DNA of 64,000 nt from contig OY282444.1 of assembly GCA_958296125.1 (NCBI GenBank), positions 2,633,623-2,697,622 of the forward strand, read 5' to 3'. The translations under genes were made by a program, and so were the position numbers. This stretch comes from an uncultured Poribacteria bacterium. GTDB taxonomy: Bacteria; Poribacteria; WGA-4E; PCPOR2b. Positions 46,356 to 55,157 of this stretch are shown in pieces (position 1 is the first letter of the stretch; each line of letters opens with the position of its first letter). The notes under the pieces are model-generated. The model worked only from the letters and a program-made list of their open reading frames with translations. It searched no databases and had not been told where the DNA came from.

Positions 46356-46808
46356 ATGGAAGTTATTCTCAAAAAAAGAGTTGAAACACTTGGGGATGAA
46401 GGGGACATTTTAACAGTTGCCAATGGCTATGCACGCAACTTTCTTATCCCCATGCAACTTGCGGTTCGAGCAACAGAGAAAAACCGACGAATGCTTGAGC
46501 ATGAGCGGCGGTTCCTATCAGCCCAGGGTGAAAAAGCAAAGGTCAGGGCTGAAGAACTTGCAACCCGCATCGCAGAAGTAACTTGCACAGTCGAAAGGCG
46601 TGCGGGAGAAAACGATCGGCTTTTTGGATCGATTACCTCAATGGATATCGCGGAGGCACTCTCCAGTCAAGATATCGAGGTAGATCGGCGGAATATCGAA
46701 TTAGACGAACCCATCAGAGAATTGGGTGTTTTCATGGTTCCCATCCGCTTTCACGCTGACGTTACCGCAAATATTCAAGTTGTTGTTGTTCGTGAAGAGT
46801 CACCTTAA
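46356..46808 (+). CDS. rplI: Ribosomal protein L9
   Basis: 150 residues starting MEVILKKRVETLGDEGDILT and VANGYARNFLIPMQLAVRAT, the conserved N-terminal domain. A long central helix and a C-terminal domain (RLFGSITSMDIAEALSSQ) follow. It binds 23S rRNA near the L1 stalk. Position between rpsR and dnaB is standard. Confidence 0.96.
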   Translation: MEVILKKRVETLGDEGDILTVANGYARNFLIPMQLAVRATEKNRRMLEHERRFLSAQGEKAKVRAEELATRIAEVTCTVERRAGENDRLFGSITSMDIAEALSSQDIEVDRRNIELDEPIRELGVFMVPIRFHADVTANIQVVVVREESP

Positions 46809-46847
46809 CTGCCCTATTCCACCAGTTATTAACTCCGGTCTTGAGCG

Positions 46848-48182
46848 ATGAATGCCAAAACTATGGAAGCCCTTCACGACAGGGAATCGGAGCAAGCTGT
46901 GCTTGGGGCAATGATGTTGGATAGTGCAGTGATTCCCCGTGTTATTGCTATCCTCGGTCATACTTCGGAGGTTTTTTTTACCGCGGATCATCAGCTCATT
47001 TATACGGCGATTCTTGCGGGTTATGAACGGCATAATAGGGTGGCCCCCCTCCTTGTGTCAGATGAACTCGAAAGAAAAAACGAGCTCAATCGGGCGGGTG
47101 GGGATTTGTACCTCTATGATCTACAAGCCCGGATCGTCGAAACGGAAAGCACCGAGTTTTATGCACAAATTGTTCGAGAGAAATCGACGCGCCGGCAGTT
47201 GGTGCAGGCAGGAGAGCAGATCAGCAATCTCGCACGAGATCAGGAACAGGAACTCCGCGAGATTCTGGATCAAGCTCAAGAAGCAATCTTTCGTCTCGGC
47301 CAATCGGACAATGCCCAAGGATTTGTATCGGTTGGTTCTATTATCAAAGAAACTTTAGCAGGGATTGAAAAACTCTTCCATAAACAGGACCAATTTGTTG
47401 GTATACCGACGGGCTTTACCGATTTTGATTTAATGACTTCGGGCTTGCAGCGTGGTGATTTGATTATTATCGCAGCGCGGCCCAGTATGGGCAAAAGTAC
47501 ATTAGTGCTGAATATGGCTCAAAATATCGCGATCGAACAGGAACTACCAGTCGCGATATTCAGCATTGAAATGCCTACGCAGCAGGTGCTATTGCGGATG
47601 CTGGCTGCTGAAGCCCAGATCAACTTTAGTAATCTTCGTACCGGAAACTTGACAGGTGAGGATTGGACAGGGTTGACACAGGCCGTCAGCAGCTTAATGT
47701 CCGTACCAATTTTTATCAATGATGCGAGAGGAATTAGCATACAGACACTGCGGGCGGAAGGCAGACGCTTGAAAGCTGAACACGAGAACCTCGCGCTTAT
47801 TATTATCGATTATTTGCAGCTGCTGAGTGGCGCGGGCCGATATGCCGGGCGGGTAGAAGAAATTTCTGAGATTTCGCGTACACTCAAAACTCTCGCTTGG
47901 GAGCTGGATACGCCGATTATCGCCTGTTCGCAGCTGAGTCGTGAGGTTGAGAAGCGCCCGGATAAACGTCCGCTGTTATCCGATTTACGAGAATCGGGAG
48001 CGATTGAGCAGGATGCTGATTTAGTTGCTTTCTTATATAGAGAGGACTATTACGATGAAAATGCGGACGACCAAGGAACTGCCGATCTCATTATCAAAAA
48101 GCAGCGTAATGGACCAATAGGGACAGTTAGATTGGAATTCAATAAAACACAGATGCGATTTGCCAACATGTCCTACCAGTAG
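46848..48182 (+). CDS. dnaB: Replicative DNA helicase DnaB
   Basis: 444 residues. The N-terminal domain has RESEQAVLGAMMLDSAVIP. The RecA-like domain has Walker A ARPSMGKSTLVLNMAQN, FSIEMPTQQVLLRML, IIIDYLQLLSG and SQLSREVEKRPDKRPLLSDL, then GAIEQDADLVAFLYRE. It unwinds DNA at the fork as a hexamer. With no dnaC or dnaI in view, DciA (36.7 kb) is the likely loader. There is no intein. Confidence 0.97.
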   Translation: MNAKTMEALHDRESEQAVLGAMMLDSAVIPRVIAILGHTSEVFFTADHQLIYTAILAGYERHNRVAPLLVSDELERKNELNRAGGDLYLYDLQARIVETESTEFYAQIVREKSTRRQLVQAGEQISNLARDQEQELREILDQAQEAIFRLGQSDNAQGFVSVGSIIKETLAGIEKLFHKQDQFVGIPTGFTDFDLMTSGLQRGDLIIIAARPSMGKSTLVLNMAQNIAIEQELPVAIFSIEMPTQQVLLRMLAAEAQINFSNLRTGNLTGEDWTGLTQAVSSLMSVPIFINDARGISIQTLRAEGRRLKAEHENLALIIIDYLQLLSGAGRYAGRVEEISEISRTLKTLAWELDTPIIACSQLSREVEKRPDKRPLLSDLRESGAIEQDADLVAFLYREDYYDENADDQGTADLIIKKQRNGPIGTVRLEFNKTQMRFANMSYQ

Positions 48183-48251
48183 GAATAGGGCAGCTGGACC
48201 CCTCATGTTTAAGAATCATTAAGTTTTCCTTTATCCGGTGTGTGACTACCT

Positions 48252-49100
48252 ATGAATAACCAACCACCTATCCGACGTCAGACACTATACAATTCGCGCA
48301 ACCTTGTCGTTCGGTTTGTCGATACTGTGGGCGGCCGAGCCTTGAACTGGATATCTGGGCTTGGGAGTGCAGCCATGCTGGTTTGGGAGACTTGGTCGTT
48401 AGCCTTTAGACGTCCACTTCAACTTAAACTGCTGGTCCACCAGTTGCTTTTGATTGGTGTCAATTCGGTATCAGTTGTACTAGTCGCCGGTCTTTTTACC
48501 GGCATGGTATTGGCAACACAGGGATACCATCAACTCAAACAGATTTCAGCAGAAGGCACACTGGGTAGGTTTGTTAGTGTGTCTGTCGTCAAAGAACTTG
48601 GACCGATGGTTACCGCGTTTGTACTCGCTGGACGGATCGGGGCATCAATTACTGCGGAACTTGGTACGATGAAGGTAACGGAACAGATAGAGGCCCTTGA
48701 GGTGATGGCAACCAACCCGGTCAAGTATCTCGTCGTTCCCCGTTTTCTTGCCTGTGCAATCATGCTGCCAATCCTGACCCTTTTTGCAATTGTTTTTGGG
48801 ATTGTTGGTGGCTATCTCGTAGCCATTGTCCTGTTTGATATGAATGGTTTTTTCTTTCTTAAACTAGCCCAGGCAAATCTTTTTATTAGCAGGATTATTA
48901 TTAGTCTTGTTAAAGCGTCAGCGTTTGGAATGGCGATCGCTTCGATTGGTTGCTACAAGGGGTTTACAATCTCTTCAGCGGACGGTGCCGAGGGGGTCGG
49001 CAAATCCACAACAGGTTCGGCGGTGACTTCACTGATTACCATTTTGGCATTGGATGCTGTGTTGAACCATTTACTTTATACGATTTGGGGGTTGGAATAG
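48252..49100 (+). CDS. mlaE: MlaE-family ABC transporter permease
   Basis: 282 residues. Multiple membrane helices are visible (LLIGVNSVSVVLVAGLFTGM, FVLAGRIGASITAELGTMKV, FLACAIMLPILTLFAIVFGI, and two at the C-terminus). VKELGPMVTAFVLAGRIGAS and EQIEALEVMATNP are MlaE signatures. It forms the inner-membrane channel for phospholipid traffic with MlaF and MlaD, which follow directly. Confidence 0.92.
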   Translation: MNNQPPIRRQTLYNSRNLVVRFVDTVGGRALNWISGLGSAAMLVWETWSLAFRRPLQLKLLVHQLLLIGVNSVSVVLVAGLFTGMVLATQGYHQLKQISAEGTLGRFVSVSVVKELGPMVTAFVLAGRIGASITAELGTMKVTEQIEALEVMATNPVKYLVVPRFLACAIMLPILTLFAIVFGIVGGYLVAIVLFDMNGFFFLKLAQANLFISRIIISLVKASAFGMAIASIGCYKGFTISSADGAEGVGKSTTGSAVTSLITILALDAVLNHLLYTIWGLE

Positions 49101-49169
49101 TCGGAAGAACAGAATGGGGCTATCCGAGTGATACTTGTTCTCTAATTGTGCTGTTCCGATGCTGTAAAA

Positions 49170-49907
49170 ATGATTTGGATTGAAAATCTTTGGAAAGACT
49201 TTGAAAATAAAGAGGTCCTTACCGGGCTTGAGTTGCACATCCCTCGCGGCGAGACGTTGGTCATTATGGGACGAAGTGGCTGTGGGAAAAGTGTTTTGCT
49301 CAAACTGATTACCGGGTTAATGAAGCCGGATCAAGGAAAAATCTGGATTGATGGTGAAGATATCACGACACTCTCACGAAAAGCCTTGGATCGTACCCGG
49401 CGAAAACTCGGTATGCTTTTCCAATCGGCTGCCCTTTTTGACTCCATGACGGTTGGGGAAAATGTCGGTTTTATGGTCTCCCAGCACATGAAACTGAGTA
49501 AGCGTGAAATTGACGAAATTGTCGCAGAAAAGCTGCATTTGGTTGACCTAGATAATACCCAGCACCTGAGACCGGCAGAGCTGAGTGGCGGTATGCGAAA
49601 GCGGGTGGGGCTTGCTCGCGCGATTGCCTGTAACCCAGAAGTGATACTGTATGATGAGCCGACAACGGGATTGGATCCAATTACAGCGTTGGAAATCAAC
49701 CAATTGATACGAGATTTGCATCAGAAGCTGCAGGTAACTTCTGTTGTTGTGACACACGATATGGAAAGCGCGTTTTTAGTCGGGACGAGGATGGCAATGA
49801 TACACCAAAGTAAGGTAATTGCTCACGGAACCCCAGATGAAATTTGGCAGATTGATAACCCGGTTCTACAGCAGTTTATTTCTAATAAAAATCATCATCA
49901 GAACTGA
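49170..49907 (+). CDS. mlaF: MlaF-family ABC transporter ATP-binding protein
   Basis: 245 residues from the ATG at 49170 (MIWIENLWKDFENKEVL); an upstream ATG at 49146 adds eight non-conserved residues. Walker A is GRSGCGKSVLLKLI, the signature ELSGGMRKRVGLARAIAC, Walker B EVILYDEPTTGLDPI, and the switch His VVVTHDMESA. It energises lipid transport with MlaE and the MCE protein. Confidence 0.93.
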   Translation: MIWIENLWKDFENKEVLTGLELHIPRGETLVIMGRSGCGKSVLLKLITGLMKPDQGKIWIDGEDITTLSRKALDRTRRKLGMLFQSAALFDSMTVGENVGFMVSQHMKLSKREIDEIVAEKLHLVDLDNTQHLRPAELSGGMRKRVGLARAIACNPEVILYDEPTTGLDPITALEINQLIRDLHQKLQVTSVVVTHDMESAFLVGTRMAMIHQSKVIAHGTPDEIWQIDNPVLQQFISNKNHHQN

Positions 49908-49929
49908 TAATTGCAGGCAAGGTGATTAG

Positions 49930-51495
49930 ATGAGGTCGTGGAGTGTACAGTTCAAGGTGGGACTTGTTCTCATCCTTGGTGTTGTTGTCCTGATACTTAT
50001 GACAGTGTATGCGGCTAACTCCCCCTGGAGCGCGAGGGGTGAGTTGTTGCAAGTCAACTTTGATAATGCTGGCGATCTCCGCGTTGGGGCTATGGTTCAA
50101 CTCGCCGGTGTGCGGGTCGGCAAAGTTACACGTATTGAACTCAATACCGAGGGAACGCGGGTTGAAGTTCAGATGCGCGTCAAGGACGCTTTTCAAAGGC
50201 TTCGCCAAGGTTGTCAGGTAAAAATTGGTATCATCGGTTTTGTCGGCGAAGCGTATATTCATTTGACCAACGGGCCCGTTGGGAATCCGAATTTACAACC
50301 GGCGGACTTTCCACTGACGGGGCAAGCTCCACACGACATTTCACAACTCGTTTTACAGGTGGATCAAACTGTTAGCCAAGGCACACAATTTATCGCCTCC
50401 GCAAACCAGTTGATCGAATCGAATCAAGCGAACATTAGCGCGAGTATCGTGGAAATGAGGGTGCTCATCGAGCAAACCAGCCACGGTATAACGGAGATAG
50501 TTGGCGGTACAAATGAAGCGATAAAAAACCTAAATCGTATCGCACAGGAGAACGATTTTCGCTTGGCGCAAACCTATAAACGGTTCGATCGTCTGATGAA
50601 TAGATTGGAAAGTGATGCTTTACTAATCAGCAGTCAGATCGGCGATATTAATCGAGCCGTACTTGACTTGGTAAATCGTAACTCGTCCCCTGTGGAACAA
50701 CTGATCTTGGACTTACAAACGAGTGCCACGAATTTTCGTCAGATGTCTCAGCAATTAGATCAAGATCTCGCTATGTTGACCGCTGGACTTTCGGATCTGA
50801 TTGCACAAAGCAAGGAGGTCATTGCAACTGAAAAACCGAAGGTCGATCAGCTGCTCGAAAACCTCACCAATACGACGCAAGAGTTGGATGGACTGAGCGA
50901 TAATTTGAATCAGTTCCTTCATACGGCGCAGCATGGGGAAGGCAGCATCGCTCAGTTGTTGAATAAACCCGATACCCTCAATGAAGTACGGAATACGGTA
51001 AAAACGGTAGACGATACAATGCTCGCGTTTCAAGACCTATCTCGGATGTTAGATCGGGGTTCGGAGAAATTCAAGATACCGGAGTTCGGTTGGGATTACG
51101 AACTCAGGTATTTAAGCCTTGAAGAGAGCCTGCACAACGAGTTAGGTGTTTTGCTATTTGCTTCGGGCAATCAGCGATACCGGCTCGGCTTAGGGACGCG
51201 TGAAGAAGAGGTAAAGCTGGACTTCCAGTACGGTTATGACTTCACGGATAACCTGCGCGGCCGCGTTGGGTTCATGCGGTCAAAGGTTGGCTTAGGATTT
51301 GATGTATGGCTGCTCTCTCGGAAACTTGGTATTACCTTTGAAGGAATGCATCTGACTAGCAAAAACCCGGAACTCGGCGCGGAAGTGGCGTGGCGATTGT
51401 TGCCCTACGGACAAATAATCATCGGTGCGGAGGATTTAACATCGGGTGACATCCGCTATACAGCCGGGCTTCGGTTCTCGTCGAGAAATTGGTAA
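49930..51495 (+). CDS. mlaD: MlaD/MCE-domain protein with long helical region and beta-rich C-terminus
   Basis: 521 residues. One N-terminal membrane helix (FKVGLVLILGVVVLILMTVY) anchors it in the inner membrane. The single MCE domain follows (LLQVNFDNAGDLRVGAMVQL, AGVRVGKVTRIEL). Residues about 125-365 are helical with many Gln/Asn/Asp repeats, probably a periplasmic needle. From about residue 385 the protein is built of alternating amphipathic strands (YRLGLGTREEEVKLDFQYGY, GRVGFMRSKVGLGFDVWLL) ending in RFSSRNW. A C-terminal aromatic suggests outer-membrane association, which I infer, not see. It belongs to the mlaE-mlaF operon. Confidence 0.85.
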   Translation: MRSWSVQFKVGLVLILGVVVLILMTVYAANSPWSARGELLQVNFDNAGDLRVGAMVQLAGVRVGKVTRIELNTEGTRVEVQMRVKDAFQRLRQGCQVKIGIIGFVGEAYIHLTNGPVGNPNLQPADFPLTGQAPHDISQLVLQVDQTVSQGTQFIASANQLIESNQANISASIVEMRVLIEQTSHGITEIVGGTNEAIKNLNRIAQENDFRLAQTYKRFDRLMNRLESDALLISSQIGDINRAVLDLVNRNSSPVEQLILDLQTSATNFRQMSQQLDQDLAMLTAGLSDLIAQSKEVIATEKPKVDQLLENLTNTTQELDGLSDNLNQFLHTAQHGEGSIAQLLNKPDTLNEVRNTVKTVDDTMLAFQDLSRMLDRGSEKFKIPEFGWDYELRYLSLEESLHNELGVLLFASGNQRYRLGLGTREEEVKLDFQYGYDFTDNLRGRVGFMRSKVGLGFDVWLLSRKLGITFEGMHLTSKNPELGAEVAWRLLPYGQIIIGAEDLTSGDIRYTAGLRFSSRNW

Positions 51496-51520
51496 ACTAG
51501 CTTAGACGTTGGGACCTAAA

Positions 51521-52879
51521 ATGGCAAAAGAGAGTCGGCAATTTGTTTGTCAGGAATGTGGTCACTCCTCTATCAGATGGCTGGGTCGCTGTCCGGAATG
51601 TGAGAAGTGGAATACTTTCGCTGAGGAGGTTGAGGAAGCGGCTTCTATGCACCCTCGGCTGGCAGCGCAGCCCGCAAGCGATCCCGCGCCCATTACGCGG
51701 ATCGCTGCTAGCGAGGCGGATCGGCAGCTCACCGGAATTGGCGAATTTGATCGGGTCCTTGGCGGCGGGATTGTGCCGGGGGCTGTCGTGTTGATCGGCG
51801 GCGATCCAGGAATTGGCAAATCAACAATACTATTACAAGTGAGCGAGACACTGAGCCGTGCTTATGGGGGGGTGCTGTATGTGTCGGGCGAGGAGTCTGT
51901 TGCTCAAACAAAGCTGCGGGCAAATCGGCTCGGCATCACTTCTGATTTGCTATATGTGCTGTGTGAAAATAACTTGGAGCAGATTGAATCACATATTACG
52001 CAACTCAATCCCCGTATGGTTGTTATTGATTCGATTCAAGCGGTCTACCTTCCCGGATTACAATCTGCTCCAGGTAGCGTAACGCAGGTTCGTCAAAGTA
52101 CCGCACAATTATTGGTTGTCGCCAAAAGTAAAAACATCCCGATCATCCTCGTTGGGCATGTGACCAAGGAGGGTTCTCTGGCAGGGCCCCGTGTTTTAGA
52201 ACACATGGTTGATACAGTTCTCTATTTTGAGGGTGAGCGACAGCATGTCTACCGTGTGCTGCGTGCCGTAAAAAACCGATTTGGTTCGACTAACGAAATT
52301 GGAATCTTCGAGATGTTAAGCCGCGGTCTCGTCGAAGTCAAGAATCCATCAGAGTTGTTTATCAGTGAGCGACAGGAGAATACCTCTGGATCGGTGGTGG
52401 TGTCTAGCATTGAGGGGACCCGTCCGCTACTGCTGGAGCTCCAAGCCTTGGTTTCTCCTGCAAACTTTGGGTTTCCCCGCAATACGGCAGCGGGGATAGA
52501 CCGCCAGCGCATTGCGCTGTTGCTAGCGGTACTACAGAAACGGGTTGGGCTTGATGTCGGTGATTCGGATGTGTTTGTCAATATTACAGGCGGGATGCGC
52601 GTTGATGAGCCGGGAATTGACTTGGGTACTGCCATAGCGATAACGTCGAGTCACCGAGATATAGCTATCGATCCACGGACTGTTGTCATTGGCGAGGTTG
52701 GTCTGGGCGGGGAAGTTCGTGCCGTTGCGCATATTGAGAAACGGTTACTCGAAGCCGCAAAGTTAGGTTTTCATCGTGCAGTTTTCCCTGAGTCCAATCG
52801 CAAAGGCTTAGAATTGAAGGAGGATATTGACCTGGTCGGTGTCAACAATCTTTACGGCGCGCTAAGTGCACTGCTTTAA
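51521..52879 (+). CDS. radA: DNA repair protein RadA
   Basis: 452 residues from the ATG at 51521; an upstream TTG at 51509 is less likely. A zinc finger (CQECGHSSIRWLGRCPECEK), Walker A GGDPGIGKSTILLQV, the RadA-specific KNRFGSTNEIGIF and a C-terminal Lon-like domain (GLDVGDSDVFVNITGGMRVD) are all visible. It promotes branch migration in recombination. It starts the radA-yacL-ispD-ispF-cysS series also known from Bacillus. Confidence 0.96.
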   Translation: MAKESRQFVCQECGHSSIRWLGRCPECEKWNTFAEEVEEAASMHPRLAAQPASDPAPITRIAASEADRQLTGIGEFDRVLGGGIVPGAVVLIGGDPGIGKSTILLQVSETLSRAYGGVLYVSGEESVAQTKLRANRLGITSDLLYVLCENNLEQIESHITQLNPRMVVIDSIQAVYLPGLQSAPGSVTQVRQSTAQLLVVAKSKNIPIILVGHVTKEGSLAGPRVLEHMVDTVLYFEGERQHVYRVLRAVKNRFGSTNEIGIFEMLSRGLVEVKNPSELFISERQENTSGSVVVSSIEGTRPLLLELQALVSPANFGFPRNTAAGIDRQRIALLLAVLQKRVGLDVGDSDVFVNITGGMRVDEPGIDLGTAIAITSSHRDIAIDPRTVVIGEVGLGGEVRAVAHIEKRLLEAAKLGFHRAVFPESNRKGLELKEDIDLVGVNNLYGALSALL

Positions 52880-52924
52880 ATAGATTTGCCTAATGAGCCC
52901 ATAATAAGAAAGGGGGTGGCTCGG

Positions 52925-53965
52925 GTGCAAATTTGGATTATCCGCATTGCTTTTACGTTGTTTGGTGCAGCCTTGGGGTTTCTCACCAATGATTTCATAG
53001 GAGGTGTTATCGTTTTTTCTGTTACTATCATTCTGGTAGGTGTTGAGTCCTCAATTCCGCGCCCATTACTACGAGATCTTTTCGCCTGCTTCGCTGGACT
53101 GGCATTCGGTTTGATTGTAGCTAGTCTTATTATTTATACTATTCGAGCAACAACTGGCGCGATTGGCCCAGCATTGACAGCGGGCATCGTTCTCTCATGC
53201 GGCTATGTGGGGACAATGATTGTCTATCGAAGACGAGATGCCTTTGCACTGTTTTCCCTCACGACGCACGGTTTACAATCCAAGTCTCCAACGGTTAAGG
53301 TCTTAGATACGAGCGTTATTATCGATGGACGCATTTTAGATATTTGCCAAACAGGGTTTATTGATGGCGTGTTTGTGATTCCCCGGTTTGTCTTAAATGA
53401 ATTGCAACATATCGCAGATTCTTCCGATCTGCTTCGGCGCAACAAAGGCCGACGTGGCTTTGAGATTTTACGTTTGATGCAAAATAATCCTGACATTGAT
53501 GTTGATGTGACTGAAGAAGATTTTCCCGAAGTGGCAGAAGTAGATGCCAAGTTGATTCATCTTGCTCAAGAAATTGGCGCGAAAATTATTACCAATGATT
53601 TCAACTTGAATAAAGTGGCTGAACTTCAGGGGGTGACGGTGCTCAACATCAACGAGCTTGCGAATTCAGTTCGTCCGGTCGTCGTTGCTGGCGAGGTTAT
53701 TCAGGTGCGCGTCCTTCGCGAAGGAAAAGAACCGAACCAAGGTGTCGGGTATCTTGATGACGGGACAATGGTCATTGTTGAATATGGCAGGCAATATGTT
53801 GGACAGACAATCGATGCGATTGTCACCCAAACATTGCAGACAACCGCTGGTCGGATGATTTTTACGCGTACAAAAACTGATGAAGTGGACACTGATGAAC
53901 CAGAGGACGTGCGTTCTTATTCCCGCAGCTGGCCGCGGAAGCCGAATGGGGCGTCATCTTACTAA
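52925..53965 (+). CDS. Membrane PIN-TRAM protein (YacL-like)
   Basis: 346 residues from a GTG at 52925, chosen because AAAGGGGG is 8 bases upstream; a TTG at 52886 is an alternative. Four hydrophobic helices (to about residue 105) precede a PIN domain with VLDTSVIIDGR, IPRFVLNELQHI, EVDAKLIHLAQ and IITNDFNLNKVA, giving the acidic nuclease site. A TRAM domain (GEVIQVRVLREGKEPNQGVG, AGRMIFTRTK) follows. The last 28 residues are encoded inside the ispD start region, an overlap of over 70 bases. A putative RNase linked to membranes. Confidence 0.86.
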   Translation: MQIWIIRIAFTLFGAALGFLTNDFIGGVIVFSVTIILVGVESSIPRPLLRDLFACFAGLAFGLIVASLIIYTIRATTGAIGPALTAGIVLSCGYVGTMIVYRRRDAFALFSLTTHGLQSKSPTVKVLDTSVIIDGRILDICQTGFIDGVFVIPRFVLNELQHIADSSDLLRRNKGRRGFEILRLMQNNPDIDVDVTEEDFPEVAEVDAKLIHLAQEIGAKIITNDFNLNKVAELQGVTVLNINELANSVRPVVVAGEVIQVRVLREGKEPNQGVGYLDDGTMVIVEYGRQYVGQTIDAIVTQTLQTTAGRMIFTRTKTDEVDTDEPEDVRSYSRSWPRKPNGASSY

Positions 53966-54590
53966 GAAACCGTACCTAGAACTGCTTGACAAACCGATCT
54001 TGACGCACACAATCGGTGCATTCGATCGAAGTCCTGTTATCGATACAATCTTTGTGATTGTCGGTGAAACGGATCTCGATGTTTGCCGATCTGTTGTCAT
54101 CGAGCCGTACGACTTCCAAAAGGTTGCTGCCCTCGTCCCCGGTGGCGAAACACGCCAAGATTCTGTCTTCAACGGATTGGAAGCCCTCCCGGACGATACG
54201 GATTTCGTCGTCGTCCATGATGGGGTCCGCCCTTTTGTGACCGATGAAATGATTTTCACCTGTCTCGAAGCGGCGGCGGATTGGGGAGCGGCAGTCGTTG
54301 CGGTCCCTGTCAAGGATACCATTAAAATCACAGATAGGGGCGGGTTTGTCGTTGATACACCGGACCGGAGCCAGCTTTGGGCAATACAGACACCGCAGGT
54401 ATTTCGGAGAGATCTGCTACTTGAAGCTCACCTGCACGCCCAGCGAAAACAAATCCAACTGACTGATGACGCAGCCCTGGTTGAGCAACTAGGGCTCAAA
54501 GTGAAGTGTGTCATGGGGAGCTATGGCAATCTGAAGATTACGACCCCGGAAGATTTGATTGTTGCTGAAGTACTGATGCGTAAAGCGTAA
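53880..54590 (+). CDS. ispD: 2-C-methyl-D-erythritol 4-phosphate cytidylyltransferase
   Basis: 236 residues. VLIPAAGRGSRMG with the later Lys in KKPYLELLDKPIL is the CTP-binding start; GGETRQDSVFNGL, VVHDGVRPFV, AVPVKDTIK, QTPQVFRRDLL and TDDAALVE follow in order. It makes CDP-methylerythritol in the MEP pathway. The true start may be 53880 or 53895; either lies within the yacL 3' end, so the two overlap by 71-86 bases in different frames. The stop region contains a short repeat phrase (54573-54595). Confidence 0.95.
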   Translation: MKWTLMNQRTCVLIPAAGRGSRMGRHLTKKPYLELLDKPILTHTIGAFDRSPVIDTIFVIVGETDLDVCRSVVIEPYDFQKVAALVPGGETRQDSVFNGLEALPDDTDFVVVHDGVRPFVTDEMIFTCLEAAADWGAAVVAVPVKDTIKITDRGGFVVDTPDRSQLWAIQTPQVFRRDLLLEAHLHAQRKQIQLTDDAALVEQLGLKVKCVMGSYGNLKITTPEDLIVAEVLMRKA

Positions 54591-54632
54591 AAAAATCAGA
54601 AATAGTAGACATTCATAGGTTCATAGGCTACC

Positions 54633-55106
54633 ATGCGTGTAGGAATTGGTTACGATGTTCACCGATTGGGGGAAAATCGTAAATTGAGACTCGGCGGGGT
54701 GACAATCCCATACGAATTGGGTTTAATTGGACACTCTGATGCGGATGTATTGACCCATGCCATCTGCGATGCGATGCTAGGGGCGGCGGGCCTGGGGGAC
54801 ATTGGTCAGCATTTTCCCGATACGGATGCGGCTTATGCCGGAATTGATAGCTTAATCTTACTCAGTAAGGTGAAAGCATTAATTTCTGCGGATTACGCAA
54901 TTCAGAATGTGGACAGTACGGTGATTATGCAACGCCCAAAACTGGCACCTTATATCCCTGCTATGCGCCAGCGCCTTGCCGAGACACTAGGTATTTCAAG
55001 TAATCGGGTTAATGTCAAAGCAACAACGTCGGAAGGACTCGGTTTCATTGGTGAAGGAAAAGCTACTGCCGCTGAAGCCATTGTTTGTCTCACCGAATTA
55101 AAGTAG
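54633..55106 (+). CDS. ispF: 2-C-methyl-D-erythritol 2,4-cyclodiphosphate synthase
   Basis: 157 residues: [11 protein letters not shown] with the metal-binding Asp and His, [30 protein letters not shown], and near the end [16 protein letters not shown]. It cyclises the CDP-ME phosphate in the MEP pathway. It follows ispD by 42 bases. Confidence 0.97.
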   Translation: MRVGIGYDVHRLGENRKLRLGGVTIPYELGLIGHSDADVLTHAICDAMLGAAGLGDIGQHFPDTDAAYAGIDSLILLSKVKALISADYAIQNVDSTVIMQRPKLAPYIPAMRQRLAETLGISSNRVNVKATTSEGLGFIGEGKATAAEAIVCLTELK

Positions 55107-55157
55107 GTTAAGACCTCAGCTCCCGATTAGATCGGGCCTAAATTAGAAAGAAAACTG

